Positions 1-8,462 are shown, counted from the stretch's first letter. The stretch is DNA of 64,000 bases from Bacteroidota bacterium (GCA_020161455.1 JAIUNZ010000003.1:186001-250000), one strand, 5' to 3'. Notes: generated from the letters alone by a model not told the origin. Translations and numbers: made by a program.

Positions 1-1786
1 CTGGAAATCTATCTTCTTCAGGATTAGAAGCAGTATAAGGTAATTGTTGTTTTCCTAACCAATTGGTTGTAAAATCGAACTTCCATTGTTGTCCTTTATC
101 CAAAATATGAGTTTCGTATTCAATATTGGCAAACAATCTATGTTTGGCTTGCAATGGTCGTTGAAAAGTTCCAGAAATATAATCGGTTGCAATGTCATAA
201 TACTTATAAGCAGTTCTTAAATTCAAGTGTTTTTTTAATTCTATATTAAAATCAAATTGCAAACTATTGGCAAATGACTTTCCTTTTAAATTGTAAAACA
301 AAACTTGTTGAGGAGAATTCATTACATCTACTACTGCTTGATTTTGAAAATCAGTTCTATAAAAATCAAGAGTTATGTCTGCACTTTTTGAGAAAAATTT
401 GAATTTTTGAGTAAAACTAACACCATAATTCCATGCTATTTCAGGATTTAAACCATAGATTTTTCCATTAGTATCTAAAACTGAAAACTGCCTTGAACTA
501 GCAAAAAGTGTTTGATTTTCCGCAAAAATATTGGCAGCTCGTTTTCCTCTTCCAGCAGAAAGTCGCAATACACTGTTTTCAAAAACATTATATTTTACAT
601 GCAATCGCGGTGTGAAAAAAGTTCCTAATCGATTATGAGTATCAATTCGTCCGCCAAGAATATAACTAAATTTATCACTATCATCAAAAGTATATTCAAA
701 AAATGCACCAATAGAATTATCTATTCTGCTTACATCAATTGTGTTTACGAACTCCGAATAATTATCAAATGCAAAATTTATTCCGGCAGAAAATTTATTA
801 CGAGTATTGTCAATAATTGAATTAAAAATCAGGTTAGAATAAAAACTTTGTTGTTTGATATCATACTGATTCAAACCATAGTAAGACTGTTGATTATGCA
901 ACGAAAACGCATTTTGAAAACCGATGCTTTGATATGGCATATCTTTAAAAACATATCCAATTTTAGAAGAAAAATCAAGCCGTTCGGTTTCAATCTCAGA
1001 ACCCCAATGATTCGTTGTTAATTTATCTCTATTCGGGTCAAAATGTATTTCGCCCGATAGTTTTTCATCACGCATAAACCGAGCATTCAAGAAAGAAACC
1101 CAGCCCGTTTCTTGATTGGCATATTGCCATCGATTGGTTACATTCAATTGTTTTCCTTGAGGATTATCAAGAAAACCATCATTATTGCTGTCATGATGAC
1201 CAAAGCGACCACTACCGTGAACTAGCAAACTCGTTGCCCATTTATCGTTTACTTTTTTATTGAAATGCGTGTTTAACTCAAATCGGCTACTGTTATCGCC
1301 ATAAGCATTTAGAAAAAAAAGAATATCATCTATTGGTTTTAATAATTCGGTATTAATTTGTCCAGAAATGCTTTCATAACCGTTGACAACACTTCCAGCG
1401 CCTTTAGTTATTTGAATACTTTCCACCCAAGTTCCTGGTGTAAAAGACATGCCATAAGCTTGTGATGCGCCACGAACAGAAGGAATATTTTCTTCAGTAA
1501 TCATAATATATGGGCTTGTTAAACCTAACATTTTGATTTGCTTTGTTCCAGTTAATGCATCCGAAAAATTAACGTCAATTGATGGATTTGTTTCGAAGCT
1601 TTCGGCCAAATTACAACATGCTGCTTTTAGCAATTCTTTGCTAGTCACAAGAGTTGTATTTGAAGCTCCTTTTAGAGATTTTTTTAATCCTTTTTGTTGT
1701 ACTTTTATTTTTACTTCTTCTAATTCTTTCTGAGAAAATGAATTGGTAAAAAATAACAACGCAAAGAATAGAATTGTTTTTTTCAT
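1..1786 (-). CDS. TonB-dependent receptor, C-terminus cut by window edge
   Basis: This is an outer-membrane TonB-dependent receptor that would import a ligand with energy from TonB/ExbBD. The start at 1786 gives a signal peptide (MKKTILFFALLFFTNSFSQ) followed almost directly by the plug domain, with no carboxypeptidase-like N-terminal extension. The plug has a vicinal Cys pair (residues 57-58, KAACCNLAES) and the usual TKGAGSVVNGYESISGQI segment, then a long barrel rich in aromatic strands. The frame stays open for 595 codons to base 2, so only the 3' end is missing. It lies 54 bases downstream of the HYC_CC_PP gene on the same strand, probably in one operon. The Cys pair and the Cys/His-rich neighbour suggest a metal-related ligand such as copper, but that is inference. 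Confidence 0.92.
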   Translation of the reverse strand, partial: MKKTILFFALLFFTNSFSQKELEEVKIKVQQKGLKKSLKGASNTTLVTSKELLKAACCNLAESFETNPSIDVNFSDALTGTKQIKMLGLTSPYIMITEENIPSVRGASQAYGMSFTPGTWVESIQITKGAGSVVNGYESISGQINTELLKPIDDILFFLNAYGDNSSRFELNTHFNKKVNDKWATSLLVHGSGRFGHHDSNNDGFLDNPQGKQLNVTNRWQYANQETGWVSFLNARFMRDEKLSGEIHFDPNRDKLTTNHWGSEIETERLDFSSKIGYVFKDMPYQSIGFQNAFSLHNQQSYYGLNQYDIKQQSFYSNLIFNSIIDNTRNKFSAGINFAFDNYSEFVNTIDVSRIDNSIGAFFEYTFDDSDKFSYILGGRIDTHNRLGTFFTPRLHVKYNVFENSVLRLSAGRGKRAANIFAENQTLFASSRQFSVLDTNGKIYGLNPEIAWNYGVSFTQKFKFFSKSADITLDFYRTDFQNQAVVDVMNSPQQVLFYNLKGKSFANSLQFDFNIELKKHLNLRTAYKYYDIATDYISGTFQRPLQAKHRLFANIEYETHILDKGQQWKFDFTTNWLGKQQLPYTASNPEEDRFP

Positions 1787-1840
1787 TAGTGTAATTTTAA
1801 TTTATTTATATTCTAAAAAGATTCTATAAAAAAATTAAAA

Positions 1841-2257
1841 TTATGAGTAGAATGTATATTGACAGTAGAGTTTGTATAATGGCGGCGCATTAGCGTCACA
1901 ACTATAAACAATTTTTTCTTTAGCTTTTTTCGAAAAAACTTGATTAAATTCTAAAGGTGTAAATTCATTAAAGACAATAACAAAATTTGCATCAAATGAA
2001 ATTTTTATTAAAACTTTTTCTACGTCGTCTTTTAGGGTTACTTCTTTATCCGAACAACATTTGCTATGTGTCGTTTCAACTTTTGCACAACATGTTTTTT
2101 CAACAACAATTGGCATATCACAAACTTCTTCTTTTGAGAAAACTGAAGTTATAGAAGCTATCTTTCCTTCACAAAAATGCACATTAAAAGCCAATCCAGA
2201 ATTGGAAACCAAAACCAGAAATGCTATTAAAATACTTAGTTGTTTTTTGAAAATCAT
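1841..2257 (-). CDS. HYC_CC_PP family small Cys-rich exported protein
   Basis: This 138-residue protein has an N-terminal signal peptide or membrane segment (residues 5-23) and the three marks of the Bacteroidetes HYC_CC_PP family: HFC at 27-29, Cys pairs at 56-57 and 67-68 with H64 nearby, and a C-terminal PPLYKLYCQ (125-133). Further cysteines are at 46 and 120. The spaced Cys/His residues look suited to metal binding in the periplasm. It is the first gene of a likely two-gene unit with the TonB-dependent receptor, which itself carries a CC pair in its plug. The family has no experimentally known role that I can cite; delivery or sensing of a thiophilic metal is a guess. A TATCTTTG element lies only a few bases before the ATG. 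Confidence 0.85.
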   Translation of the reverse strand: MIFKKQLSILIAFLVLVSNSGLAFNVHFCEGKIASITSVFSKEEVCDMPIVVEKTCCAKVETTHSKCCSDKEVTLKDDVEKVLIKISFDANFVIVFNEFTPLEFNQVFSKKAKEKIVYSCDANAPPLYKLYCQYTFYS

Positions 2258-2261
2258 GGTG

Positions 2262-2269
2262 CAAAGATA
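2262..2269 (-). promoter_or_regulatory. -7 element TATCTTTG of the HYC_CC_PP/TonB receptor unit
   Basis: On the minus strand TATCTTTG fits the Bacteroidetes -7 consensus TAnnTTTG. It ends only four bases before the ATG at 2257, so the transcript would have almost no leader. No clear TTG -33 element is seen at the usual distance. Confidence 0.6.
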
Positions 2270-2310
2270 CTATAAGTTGATTTTTAAGTTCTTAATTTAT
2301 AATTAATTTT

Positions 2311-3666
2311 TTAAATTTCTATTTCTTGTCCCATTAATGGAATCGAACATTCAATGCCAAGTTTTTCTTTAATTTTTATGCGAAGTTCATCTGCTGGTTG
2401 ATTTTCACCGTGAACAAGAAATACTTTTTGCGGCTTAGTTTCTAAATCTGACAACCAATTTATTAAATCATTTTGGTCGCCATGTGCCGAAAGACCTTCT
2501 ACTTCTAAAATTTTTGCATTCACAGAATAATATTTTCCATAAATCTTAATTTCATTTGCACCTTCCAATAATTTTCTGCCTCGCGTTCCTTCTGCTTGAT
2601 AGCCAACAATAATTACAGAAGTTTCAGGTTTTCTAATATATTCTTCCATGTAACTCAAAATTCTTCCTCCAGTAATCATTCCACTTGCAGCTATTACAAC
2701 TTTTGGTTTTGGATTATAAATTGTGTCAATGGTTTCCTTATAGTCAGAAATAAACGTGAAAATTTTACACATTTCTTCACATTCATGAGCATTTAACTTG
2801 TGCCAAGAAGTATTTTTTTGAAAAACATCCAATACATTTATTCCCATTGGCGTATCAATTATCAATTGAATATCAGGCAGTTTTTGTTCCTTTTTTAGTT
2901 GCCATAACAAAAACATCAATGTTTGTACTCTTTCAACAGCAAAACTCGGAATTAAAACTGTTCCGTGATTATGATATGTGTTATTGATAAACATTTCTAA
3001 CAGTAGTTTTGTGTCTTCTGTTGGATGAACTCTATTGCCATAAGTGCTTTCTAAAAATACATAATCTGCTTTTTTAGGTTTTGTTGGCGGATACATCAAT
3101 ACATCATTATCTCTCCCAATATCGCCTGAAAAAACTAAAATTTTGTTCTCAATTTTTAGCTCTATGGAACATGCGCCAATAATATGACCAGCATTTTTGA
3201 AAACTGCAGAAATTTCAGCATCTAGATTTATTTCTTCATTTTCTTTAATAATTCTAAAATGAGGAAAAACTTTTTCTGCTTGACTTACATCATATAAAGG
3301 TTCAGCTAAATCATGTTTTGAATATTTGCCTTCATTTGCTTTTTCAGCTTCTTCTTCCTGAATTTTTGCACTATCTAATAAAATTAATTTTGAAATTGCT
3401 GCTGTTGGACTTGTACAAAATATTTTTCCAGAAAACCCTTGATTTACTAACCTTGGCAACCAACCGCAATGATCAAGATGACCATGAGTTAACAAAACAA
3501 AATCAATAGTTGAAGGTAAAACCGGCAATGGTTCCCAATTGAGTTCGCGCAAAGGTTTTATTCCCTGAAACAAACCACAATCTATTAGAATTCTGATTCC
3601 ATTACTTTCAATTAATGTTTTCGAACCAGTAACTGTTCCTGCTCCGCCAATAAATTTTATTTTCAT
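2311..3666 (-). CDS. Metallo-beta-lactamase fold RNA-processing nuclease (beta-CASP, YSH1-like)
   Basis: This 451-residue protein is a metallo-beta-lactamase/beta-CASP enzyme of the kind that cuts RNA. The metal-binding HGHLDH motif is at 61-66 in an otherwise typical N-terminus (MKIKFIGGAGTVTGS). Later motifs follow in family order: SGDIGR near 180, a beta-CASP insertion, AASGMITGGR near 330, SAHGDQ near 393 and LVHGE near 418. The length matches bacterial YSH1-type proteins (COG1236). It starts one base after the stop of the ATP-cone/endonuclease-like gene, so translation of the two is probably coupled. The natural substrate is not known from sequence, and DNA cannot be excluded. Confidence 0.88.
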   Translation of the reverse strand: MKIKFIGGAGTVTGSKTLIESNGIRILIDCGLFQGIKPLRELNWEPLPVLPSTIDFVLLTHGHLDHCGWLPRLVNQGFSGKIFCTSPTAAISKLILLDSAKIQEEEAEKANEGKYSKHDLAEPLYDVSQAEKVFPHFRIIKENEEINLDAEISAVFKNAGHIIGACSIELKIENKILVFSGDIGRDNDVLMYPPTKPKKADYVFLESTYGNRVHPTEDTKLLLEMFINNTYHNHGTVLIPSFAVERVQTLMFLLWQLKKEQKLPDIQLIIDTPMGINVLDVFQKNTSWHKLNAHECEEMCKIFTFISDYKETIDTIYNPKPKVVIAASGMITGGRILSYMEEYIRKPETSVIIVGYQAEGTRGRKLLEGANEIKIYGKYYSVNAKILEVEGLSAHGDQNDLINWLSDLETKPQKVFLVHGENQPADELRIKIKEKLGIECSIPLMGQEIEI

Positions 3667-3667
3667 T

Positions 3668-4504
3668 TTATATATAATTACAAAGTTCTGTTGCTTCTTT
3701 TAAAATATTTACACTACGCTTTTGACTGATTCCAATTTTACTCAACAAATCAGGCATTTTTATTAAATGTGAAACTAAGATTAAACCTAATTCTAATAAT
3801 TTACTTTTTTCAGCAGAAGAAATGGTTGTCAAACACGTTATTGGATACAAACCATCACGATCAACTTTTTTTCTTAAACAGTTTTCGGCGGGATAATCCC
3901 AACTTAATAATTGTAATCCTGAGCAAGTTCCAAATATAATTGCATCCGATGTAAATCTGTTATTTGTAACTATTATACATTTTGAAACTTCATCATTATT
4001 AGAAAAAATTGAATGCTTTTGACTTTTTAAATCATTAAACCTCGACAAAATATACATTGGAACTTTAACATCTGTGACTTTATCGTTTGTATTATGAAAT
4101 TTGCATTCAATAATTGAAATCAGCTCATCCTTTTTAATCACAACGTCAATTTCGTGAGAAATACATTTTCCATTCAGGAAAAGGTTTGTTTTTGATGAAT
4201 AACCTTCTGAAGAAAATAATTCTGCAATAAATTTTTCGAAATAAAAACCTGCTGGTCCAAGCTGTTGAATGGCCGTTCTCAAATTATACCTAGCAGCATG
4301 AGATTTTGCAGATTTTTTTAATAATGAAAAGGCAAGTTTATAAATTTTTCTTGTTGAAATTCCTTCATAAAGTTGGCTTTCTATTTGTGCCAATACTTTC
4401 TCAACAGTTTCAATACTTGCGCCAGATTTTAAGAGCGAATGTTTTAATTTTTGAATATTAAAATCGACAACTTGACCAGATTGTTTTATAATTTTCATCC
4501 TCAA
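3668..4504 (-). CDS. ATP-cone protein fused to a PD-(D/E)XK endonuclease-like domain
   Basis: Residues 1-90 resemble the ATP-cone nucleotide-binding module otherwise known from ribonucleotide reductases and NrdR (basic N-terminus, QVVDFNIQKLKHSLLKSG). Residues 85-200 resemble an Mrr/RecB-like restriction-endonuclease fold: GFYFEKFIAELF helix, then E118-x-D120 and E133-C-K135, which fit the D/ExK catalytic core. The C-terminal 60 residues are helical and contain a helix-hairpin-helix-like stretch (LLSKIGISQKRSVNILKEA). There is no methylase or specificity subunit nearby, so it is not a standard restriction system. It is coupled to the downstream beta-CASP nuclease with a one-base gap. A nucleotide-regulated nuclease acting with that partner is inferred, not shown. 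Confidence 0.78.
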   Translation of the reverse strand: MRMKIIKQSGQVVDFNIQKLKHSLLKSGASIETVEKVLAQIESQLYEGISTRKIYKLAFSLLKKSAKSHAARYNLRTAIQQLGPAGFYFEKFIAELFSSEGYSSKTNLFLNGKCISHEIDVVIKKDELISIIECKFHNTNDKVTDVKVPMYILSRFNDLKSQKHSIFSNNDEVSKCIIVTNNRFTSDAIIFGTCSGLQLLSWDYPAENCLRKKVDRDGLYPITCLTTISSAEKSKLLELGLILVSHLIKMPDLLSKIGISQKRSVNILKEATELCNYI

Positions 4505-4535
4505 TATTTATCTATTAAAGATACAAAAATTAATC

Positions 4536-4979
4536 TTATTTAGCTATTTTTTGATAATAAAACCCAGGGATAAATAGTAAAATAAAAATTGGCTGAATCA
4601 AAAATCTTCTAATGTAGAACAACGTCATTTTGCTTTCTTCGGCAAAAAATGTGAGCACAAAAAAGAAACTTATTAACAGAATATAGCCTAGAAGCATAAA
4701 TAAGAAAATAGAAAATTTCACTATTTTTCGGTCATCAAAAAGCACATAGAGCAATCCTAAAGAAATAACCATATTCAAATAAAACCGAAAACCTAAGCTA
4801 AAAAAAAGTTTAAAAATATTGAATTTTGGAAAAGGCAAATTGGCATATTCACTACTAAAATAGTTCAAAAAAGGGTCGTAAAACAATTGGTTTTCAAACA
4901 TTCGAATCAATACTAACGCAAAAATTAATAGTGTCGAATAGATTACTTTTGATTTATATTTTTTTAGAAACGCTAGCAT
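4536..4979 (-). CDS. Exosortase F system-associated membrane protein
   Basis: This 147-residue protein is very hydrophobic, with about four membrane helices separated by short charged loops (helices near 12-30, 68-85, 90-112 and 125-142). It overlaps the end of the XrtF exosortase gene by 26 bases. Flavobacterial genomes regularly pair XrtF with a small membrane protein of this type (family name 'exosortase F-associated protein'), and the residue pattern fits that family. No catalytic residues are evident. It is likely an accessory subunit of the exosortase, but its function has not been shown. Confidence 0.8.
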   Translation of the reverse strand: MLAFLKKYKSKVIYSTLLIFALVLIRMFENQLFYDPFLNYFSSEYANLPFPKFNIFKLFFSLGFRFYLNMVISLGLLYVLFDDRKIVKFSIFLFMLLGYILLISFFFVLTFFAEESKMTLFYIRRFLIQPIFILLFIPGFYYQKIAK

Positions 4980-5511
4980 AAGACGAATAGTTATTAACCC
5001 AAATTACCCACAAAACAAAAACAACACCATATATAATCAACGGAAAAAGTACACCATGTAAAAAATGCTCAAATTGAGGATAGAAATACAATGCCATACT
5101 CAACAAAGCAATTCGAAGTACATTTAAAACATGAATAATAACAATTCCGAAAAGCAAAAACAGTAAGGTATTTTTAAATTTTCCGTTAAATGCAATTACA
5201 AAAGCTACAAATAAAATCATCACACTCAAACCATTACAACCTTCAATAACTCTGGAGATATACTTGTTTTTATAGAACAACTTTATACTTGGCTCTGTCA
5301 AATGTTTCGTTGTATAGGACTGATTGTCAATTAATGACAAAACCCATTCCGTTTGTTTGGCAACACTTTTTGTAAAACCATCTACTTCGGCATTTTTAAC
5401 ATCAAATTGATTGAGATAGCTTTGATACAGAATTGTTAAGATTAAGTAACTTAAAAAAAACTTACCCAAAAAAAGCAAAAAAGGTTTGTATTGTTGCAGC
5501 AGATTTTTCAA
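4954..5511 (-). CDS. xrtF: Exosortase family protein XrtF
   Basis: This 185-residue integral membrane protein belongs to the exosortase/archaeosortase family, cysteine transpeptidases that process C-terminal sorting signals. The three invariant catalytic residues are visible in order: Cys92 in EGCNGLS, Arg133 in NVLRIAL, and His149/His152 in FEHFLHG. Five or so membrane helices surround them. The length fits XrtF, the short flavobacterial subfamily. It overlaps the downstream accessory gene, so the two are co-transcribed. No protein with an obvious exosortase sorting tail lies in this window, so the substrate must be elsewhere if there is one. A TAAATTTG -7 element lies 15 bases before the start codon. 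Confidence 0.88.
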   Translation of the reverse strand: MKNLLQQYKPFLLFLGKFFLSYLILTILYQSYLNQFDVKNAEVDGFTKSVAKQTEWVLSLIDNQSYTTKHLTEPSIKLFYKNKYISRVIEGCNGLSVMILFVAFVIAFNGKFKNTLLFLLFGIVIIHVLNVLRIALLSMALYFYPQFEHFLHGVLFPLIIYGVVFVLWVIWVNNYSSYASVSKKI

Positions 5512-5525
5512 AGTTGAATTTTTAA

Positions 5526-5533
5526 CAAATTTA
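5526..5533 (-). promoter_or_regulatory. Likely -7 element of xrtF
   Basis: On the minus strand TAAATTTG fits the TAnnTTTG consensus and sits about 15 bases before the xrtF start codon. No matching TTG element is apparent upstream. Confidence 0.45.
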
Positions 5534-5558
5534 TATAAAATAAACCCTTTTCGTTAAA

Positions 5559-5566
5559 TACTTTTG
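5559..5566 (+). promoter_or_regulatory. Likely -7 element of the GAF/fRMsr gene
   Basis: TACTTTTG fits TAnnTTTG and precedes the ATG at 5583 by 16 bases. It is divergent from the xrtF promoter in the same 71-base spacer. Confidence 0.5.
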
Positions 5567-5582
5567 TATAAAAATTTGAAAA

Positions 5583-6038
5583 ATGGAATTAGACGATTTA
5601 AAACCAGAAGTAGCAACTATATTGAATGACAACAAAATTGACCGAGATACAAAGTTGAAAAATCTTTGTCAATTTTTATCCGATTCAGTTTCCTATTACA
5701 ATTGGGTTGGGTTTTATTTTGCAAATCATGATTCAAAAACACTACATCTTGGACCCTATGTTGGTGCCGAAACCGATCATACCGTTATTCCGTTTGGCAA
5801 GGGAATTTGCGGACAAGTTGCCGAGTCGAATGCTAATTTTGTAGTGCCAGATGTTGCTGCTCAAGACAATTATATAGCCTGCAGTTTTACAGTGAAATCG
5901 GAAATTGTAGTGCCTCTTTTTGTTCACGGAAACAACATTGGTCAAATAGACATTGATAGTCATGTAATTGACCCTTTTACAGAAACTGATGAACGTTTTT
6001 TAGAATTTGTAAATAAAGAAGTAGCAAAGTTATTTTAG
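5583..6038 (+). CDS. GAF-domain protein, likely free methionine-(R)-sulfoxide reductase
   Basis: This 151-residue single GAF domain resembles the fRMsr enzymes that reduce free methionine-R-sulfoxide in the cytoplasm. The family signature is present: YNWVGFYF at 39-46, IPFGKGICGQVA at 69-80 and DNYIACSF at 95-102. Cys100 aligns with the catalytic cysteine of E. coli YebR (Cys118) and Cys76 with its partner Cys94, at the same spacing of 24. The third YebR cysteine (Cys84) is replaced by His66. Two cysteines are enough for a disulfide cycle, so activity is plausible. It is divergent from xrtF and followed by selO on the same strand, another gene tied to redox stress. Confidence 0.85.
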   Translation: MELDDLKPEVATILNDNKIDRDTKLKNLCQFLSDSVSYYNWVGFYFANHDSKTLHLGPYVGAETDHTVIPFGKGICGQVAESNANFVVPDVAAQDNYIACSFTVKSEIVVPLFVHGNNIGQIDIDSHVIDPFTETDERFLEFVNKEVAKLF

Positions 6039-6095
6039 GGAATTGAACTATTGTAATTATCGTTTTTCTTACGAATTTCATCAAATGACAGCCTT

Positions 6096-7661
6096 ATGAA
6101 ACTAAACATAAACAACAAATTTACGAACGAACTTCCGGCAGATGCTTTGGATTCAAACGAAACCAGACAAGTGGCTGGAGCTGCATTTTCTTATGTAAAT
6201 CCTGTAAAACCCAAAAAACCTTGTTTAATTCATGTTTCGAAGGAACTTGCCGAAAGTGTTGGAATTTCGTTAGAAGAAATAAAATCTGATGCGTTTTTAA
6301 CTATTTTTTCAGGAAAAACCATTTTAGAAAAGACAAAACCTTATGCCATGGCTTATGCTGGACATCAATTTGGAAATTGGGCTGGGCAATTAGGCGACGG
6401 AAGAGCTATTACACTTTTTGAAGCAATTCATAATAATAGAAGCACAATGTTTCAATTAAAAGGTGCTGGAAAAACTCCTTATTCTAGAAGTGGTGATGGT
6501 TTAGCAGTGTTACGCTCCTCCATTCGAGAACATTTGTGTAGTGAAGCCATGTTTCATTTAGGCGTTCCAACCACTCGTTCTTTAGCATTATTTACTAGTG
6601 GCGACATGGTTTTACGTGATATTTTATATAATGGAAATCCAGCTTATGAAAAAGGTGCCATAGTTTGTAGAACAGCATCAAGTTTTATTCGTTTTGGCAA
6701 TTTTGAATTATTTGCTTCTCAAAATGACATCAAAAACCTTCAACTACTAACCGATTATACAATAAAACATTATTTTTCTGAAATAAATTCAGTAGGAAAA
6801 GAGAAATACCTTGAATTCTTTGAAACCGTAGCTGATAAAACTCGTGAAATGATTGTGCATTGGCAACGGGTTGGATTTGTACATGGTGTAATGAATACCG
6901 ATAACATGTCAATACATGGAATAACAATTGATTATGGGCCTTATGGTTGGCTGGAAGACTTTAACCCGAATTGGACGCCAAACACTACTGATAATCAATA
7001 TAAACGATACCGATTCGGTAATCAACCGCAAATTGCACAATGGAATTTACTGCAATTAGCGAATGCTTTATTCCCTTTGATAGAAGAGGCGAAGCCTTTA
7101 GAAAAAATTTTGAATGACTTTCCAATAAAATATGAAGTGGATTATATTGAAATGATGCACAGCAAATTAGGCTTTGAGTTTTCAAGTGAAACATCTAAAA
7201 ACATCATCAATCTTTTGACTCAAAATCTTCAATTAACAGAAACTGATATGACAATTTTCTTTAGAAGTTTAAGTCTAGTTTCCAAAGTTGATTCCGTTGA
7301 AAATGCTTTTGAAAAAATTGGAACTTCATTTTATAAATTAGAAGAAGTAAAAGACTCCGTTTATGACACTTGGATGTATTGGTTTACTTTGTATATTAAT
7401 CAACTAAAATTAGAAAATCAATCTGATTCTGAAAGAAAAAAAACCATGAATTTGGTTAACCCAAAATACGTTTTACGCAATTATATGGCACAACTTGCCA
7501 TTGATGCTGCTGATAAAGAAGATTATAATTTGGTAAACGAATTGTATGAAATGCTTTTAAAACCTTATAACGAACAAAAACAATATGAAAAATGGTTTGC
7601 AAAAAGACCCGATTGGGCAAGATATAAAGTAGGCTGTTCGGCTTTATCATGTAGCTCATAA
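6096..7661 (+). CDS. selO: Protein adenylyltransferase SelO (YdiU)
   Basis: SelO is a pseudokinase-fold enzyme that transfers AMP from ATP to Ser, Thr or Tyr of proteins; in E. coli it modifies redox proteins under oxidative stress. The 521-residue length is in range. Visible motifs are MAYAGHQFGNWAGQLGDGRA (86-104), LKGAGKTPYSRSGDG (121-135, nucleotide-binding lysine region), and NTDN at 267-270 with DYGP at 279-282 (metal and catalytic residues). The C-terminus ends in SCSS; the position that is selenocysteine in some animal homologues is a plain cysteine here. The gene follows the fRMsr-like gene by 57 bases, which suits a shared role in redox defence. Confidence 0.93.
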   Translation: MKLNINNKFTNELPADALDSNETRQVAGAAFSYVNPVKPKKPCLIHVSKELAESVGISLEEIKSDAFLTIFSGKTILEKTKPYAMAYAGHQFGNWAGQLGDGRAITLFEAIHNNRSTMFQLKGAGKTPYSRSGDGLAVLRSSIREHLCSEAMFHLGVPTTRSLALFTSGDMVLRDILYNGNPAYEKGAIVCRTASSFIRFGNFELFASQNDIKNLQLLTDYTIKHYFSEINSVGKEKYLEFFETVADKTREMIVHWQRVGFVHGVMNTDNMSIHGITIDYGPYGWLEDFNPNWTPNTTDNQYKRYRFGNQPQIAQWNLLQLANALFPLIEEAKPLEKILNDFPIKYEVDYIEMMHSKLGFEFSSETSKNIINLLTQNLQLTETDMTIFFRSLSLVSKVDSVENAFEKIGTSFYKLEEVKDSVYDTWMYWFTLYINQLKLENQSDSERKKTMNLVNPKYVLRNYMAQLAIDAADKEDYNLVNELYEMLLKPYNEQKQYEKWFAKRPDWARYKVGCSALSCSS

Positions 7662-7732
7662 ATAAAAAAGACAGCTCTATAATTTCTAATAATCATTTAG
7701 AATACTATTTCTTTGAAAAATAATACTCAATT

Positions 7733-8311
7733 TTGAAAAAACTTCTCTGTGAAATAAAAAAGTGCAAAGTTTGTGAACCTTATTTACCATTGGGTGCAAA
7801 TCCTGTTTTGTATGTAAGTAAGACCAGTAAAATCATAATTATTGGTCAAGCACCTGGAAAAATTGTGCATAATACTGGCATTGCTTGGAATGATAAAAGT
7901 GGTGATACTTTAAGAAAATGGCTGGGTGTTGATAAAGAAACATTTTATGATGATAAACAATTTGCAACAGTTCCAATGGGTTTTTGTTATCCAGGAACTG
8001 GAAAAAATGGTGATTTTCCACCAAGAAAAGAATGTTTCCCATTGTGGCATCATAAAATTTTATCCGAAATAGAAGGAAATCCACTGATTTTGTTGATTGG
8101 ACAATATGCACAAAAAAAATATTTAAACAAAAAAGGAAAATCAAACTTAACAGAAACCGTAAAATCATTCCATGATTACTTGCCAAATTATTTTCCATTG
8201 CCTCATCCATCACCAAGAAATAATATTTGGATGAAGAAAAATTTTTGGTTTGAAAAAGATGTTTTACCTGAATTAAAAAAAAGAATCGCTGGATTAATAA
8301 AAAACAACTGA
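7733..8311 (+). CDS. Uracil-DNA glycosylase family protein
   Basis: This 192-residue protein has the two family motifs of the uracil-DNA glycosylase superfamily: GQAPG near residues 43-47 (water-activating and base-pocket loop) and HPSPRN near 162-167 (leucine-loop region), with an LLIGQYA strand between them. Only two nearby cysteines (KKCKVC, 11-14) are present at the N-terminus, so a full iron-sulfur cluster of the family 4 type is not evident. The reading frame begins at a TTG; no ATG lies close by, and the residues after this TTG (KKLLCEIKKCKVC) match the expected start of the domain. It probably excises uracil or a related base. The exact subfamily is uncertain. Confidence 0.8.
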   Translation: MKKLLCEIKKCKVCEPYLPLGANPVLYVSKTSKIIIIGQAPGKIVHNTGIAWNDKSGDTLRKWLGVDKETFYDDKQFATVPMGFCYPGTGKNGDFPPRKECFPLWHHKILSEIEGNPLILLIGQYAQKKYLNKKGKSNLTETVKSFHDYLPNYFPLPHPSPRNNIWMKKNFWFEKDVLPELKKRIAGLIKNN

Positions 8312-8462
8312 AAAAAATATTAGTCAAATTTAATAACTTACCTACTTTCTGTTTACTGCTGATTTTTACAACGTTTTGATTATAAATTCAAATACTAAAG
8401 AAGGATTTTAAAAATTTTCACAAAAAAGAAGTTATAAAATTATTTTAATCTCATTATTTTAT

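Noticed and set aside
3668..4504. ATP-cone/endonuclease-like gene as a classical restriction enzyme
   Set aside because: No methyltransferase or specificity subunit is adjacent, and the ATP-cone is not part of known restriction systems.
7839..8327. Minus-strand open frame opposite the uracil-DNA-glycosylase-family gene
   Set aside because: It is 162 codons long but has the Phe/Leu/His-rich composition of a shadow frame and no domain; the plus-strand gene has clear motifs.
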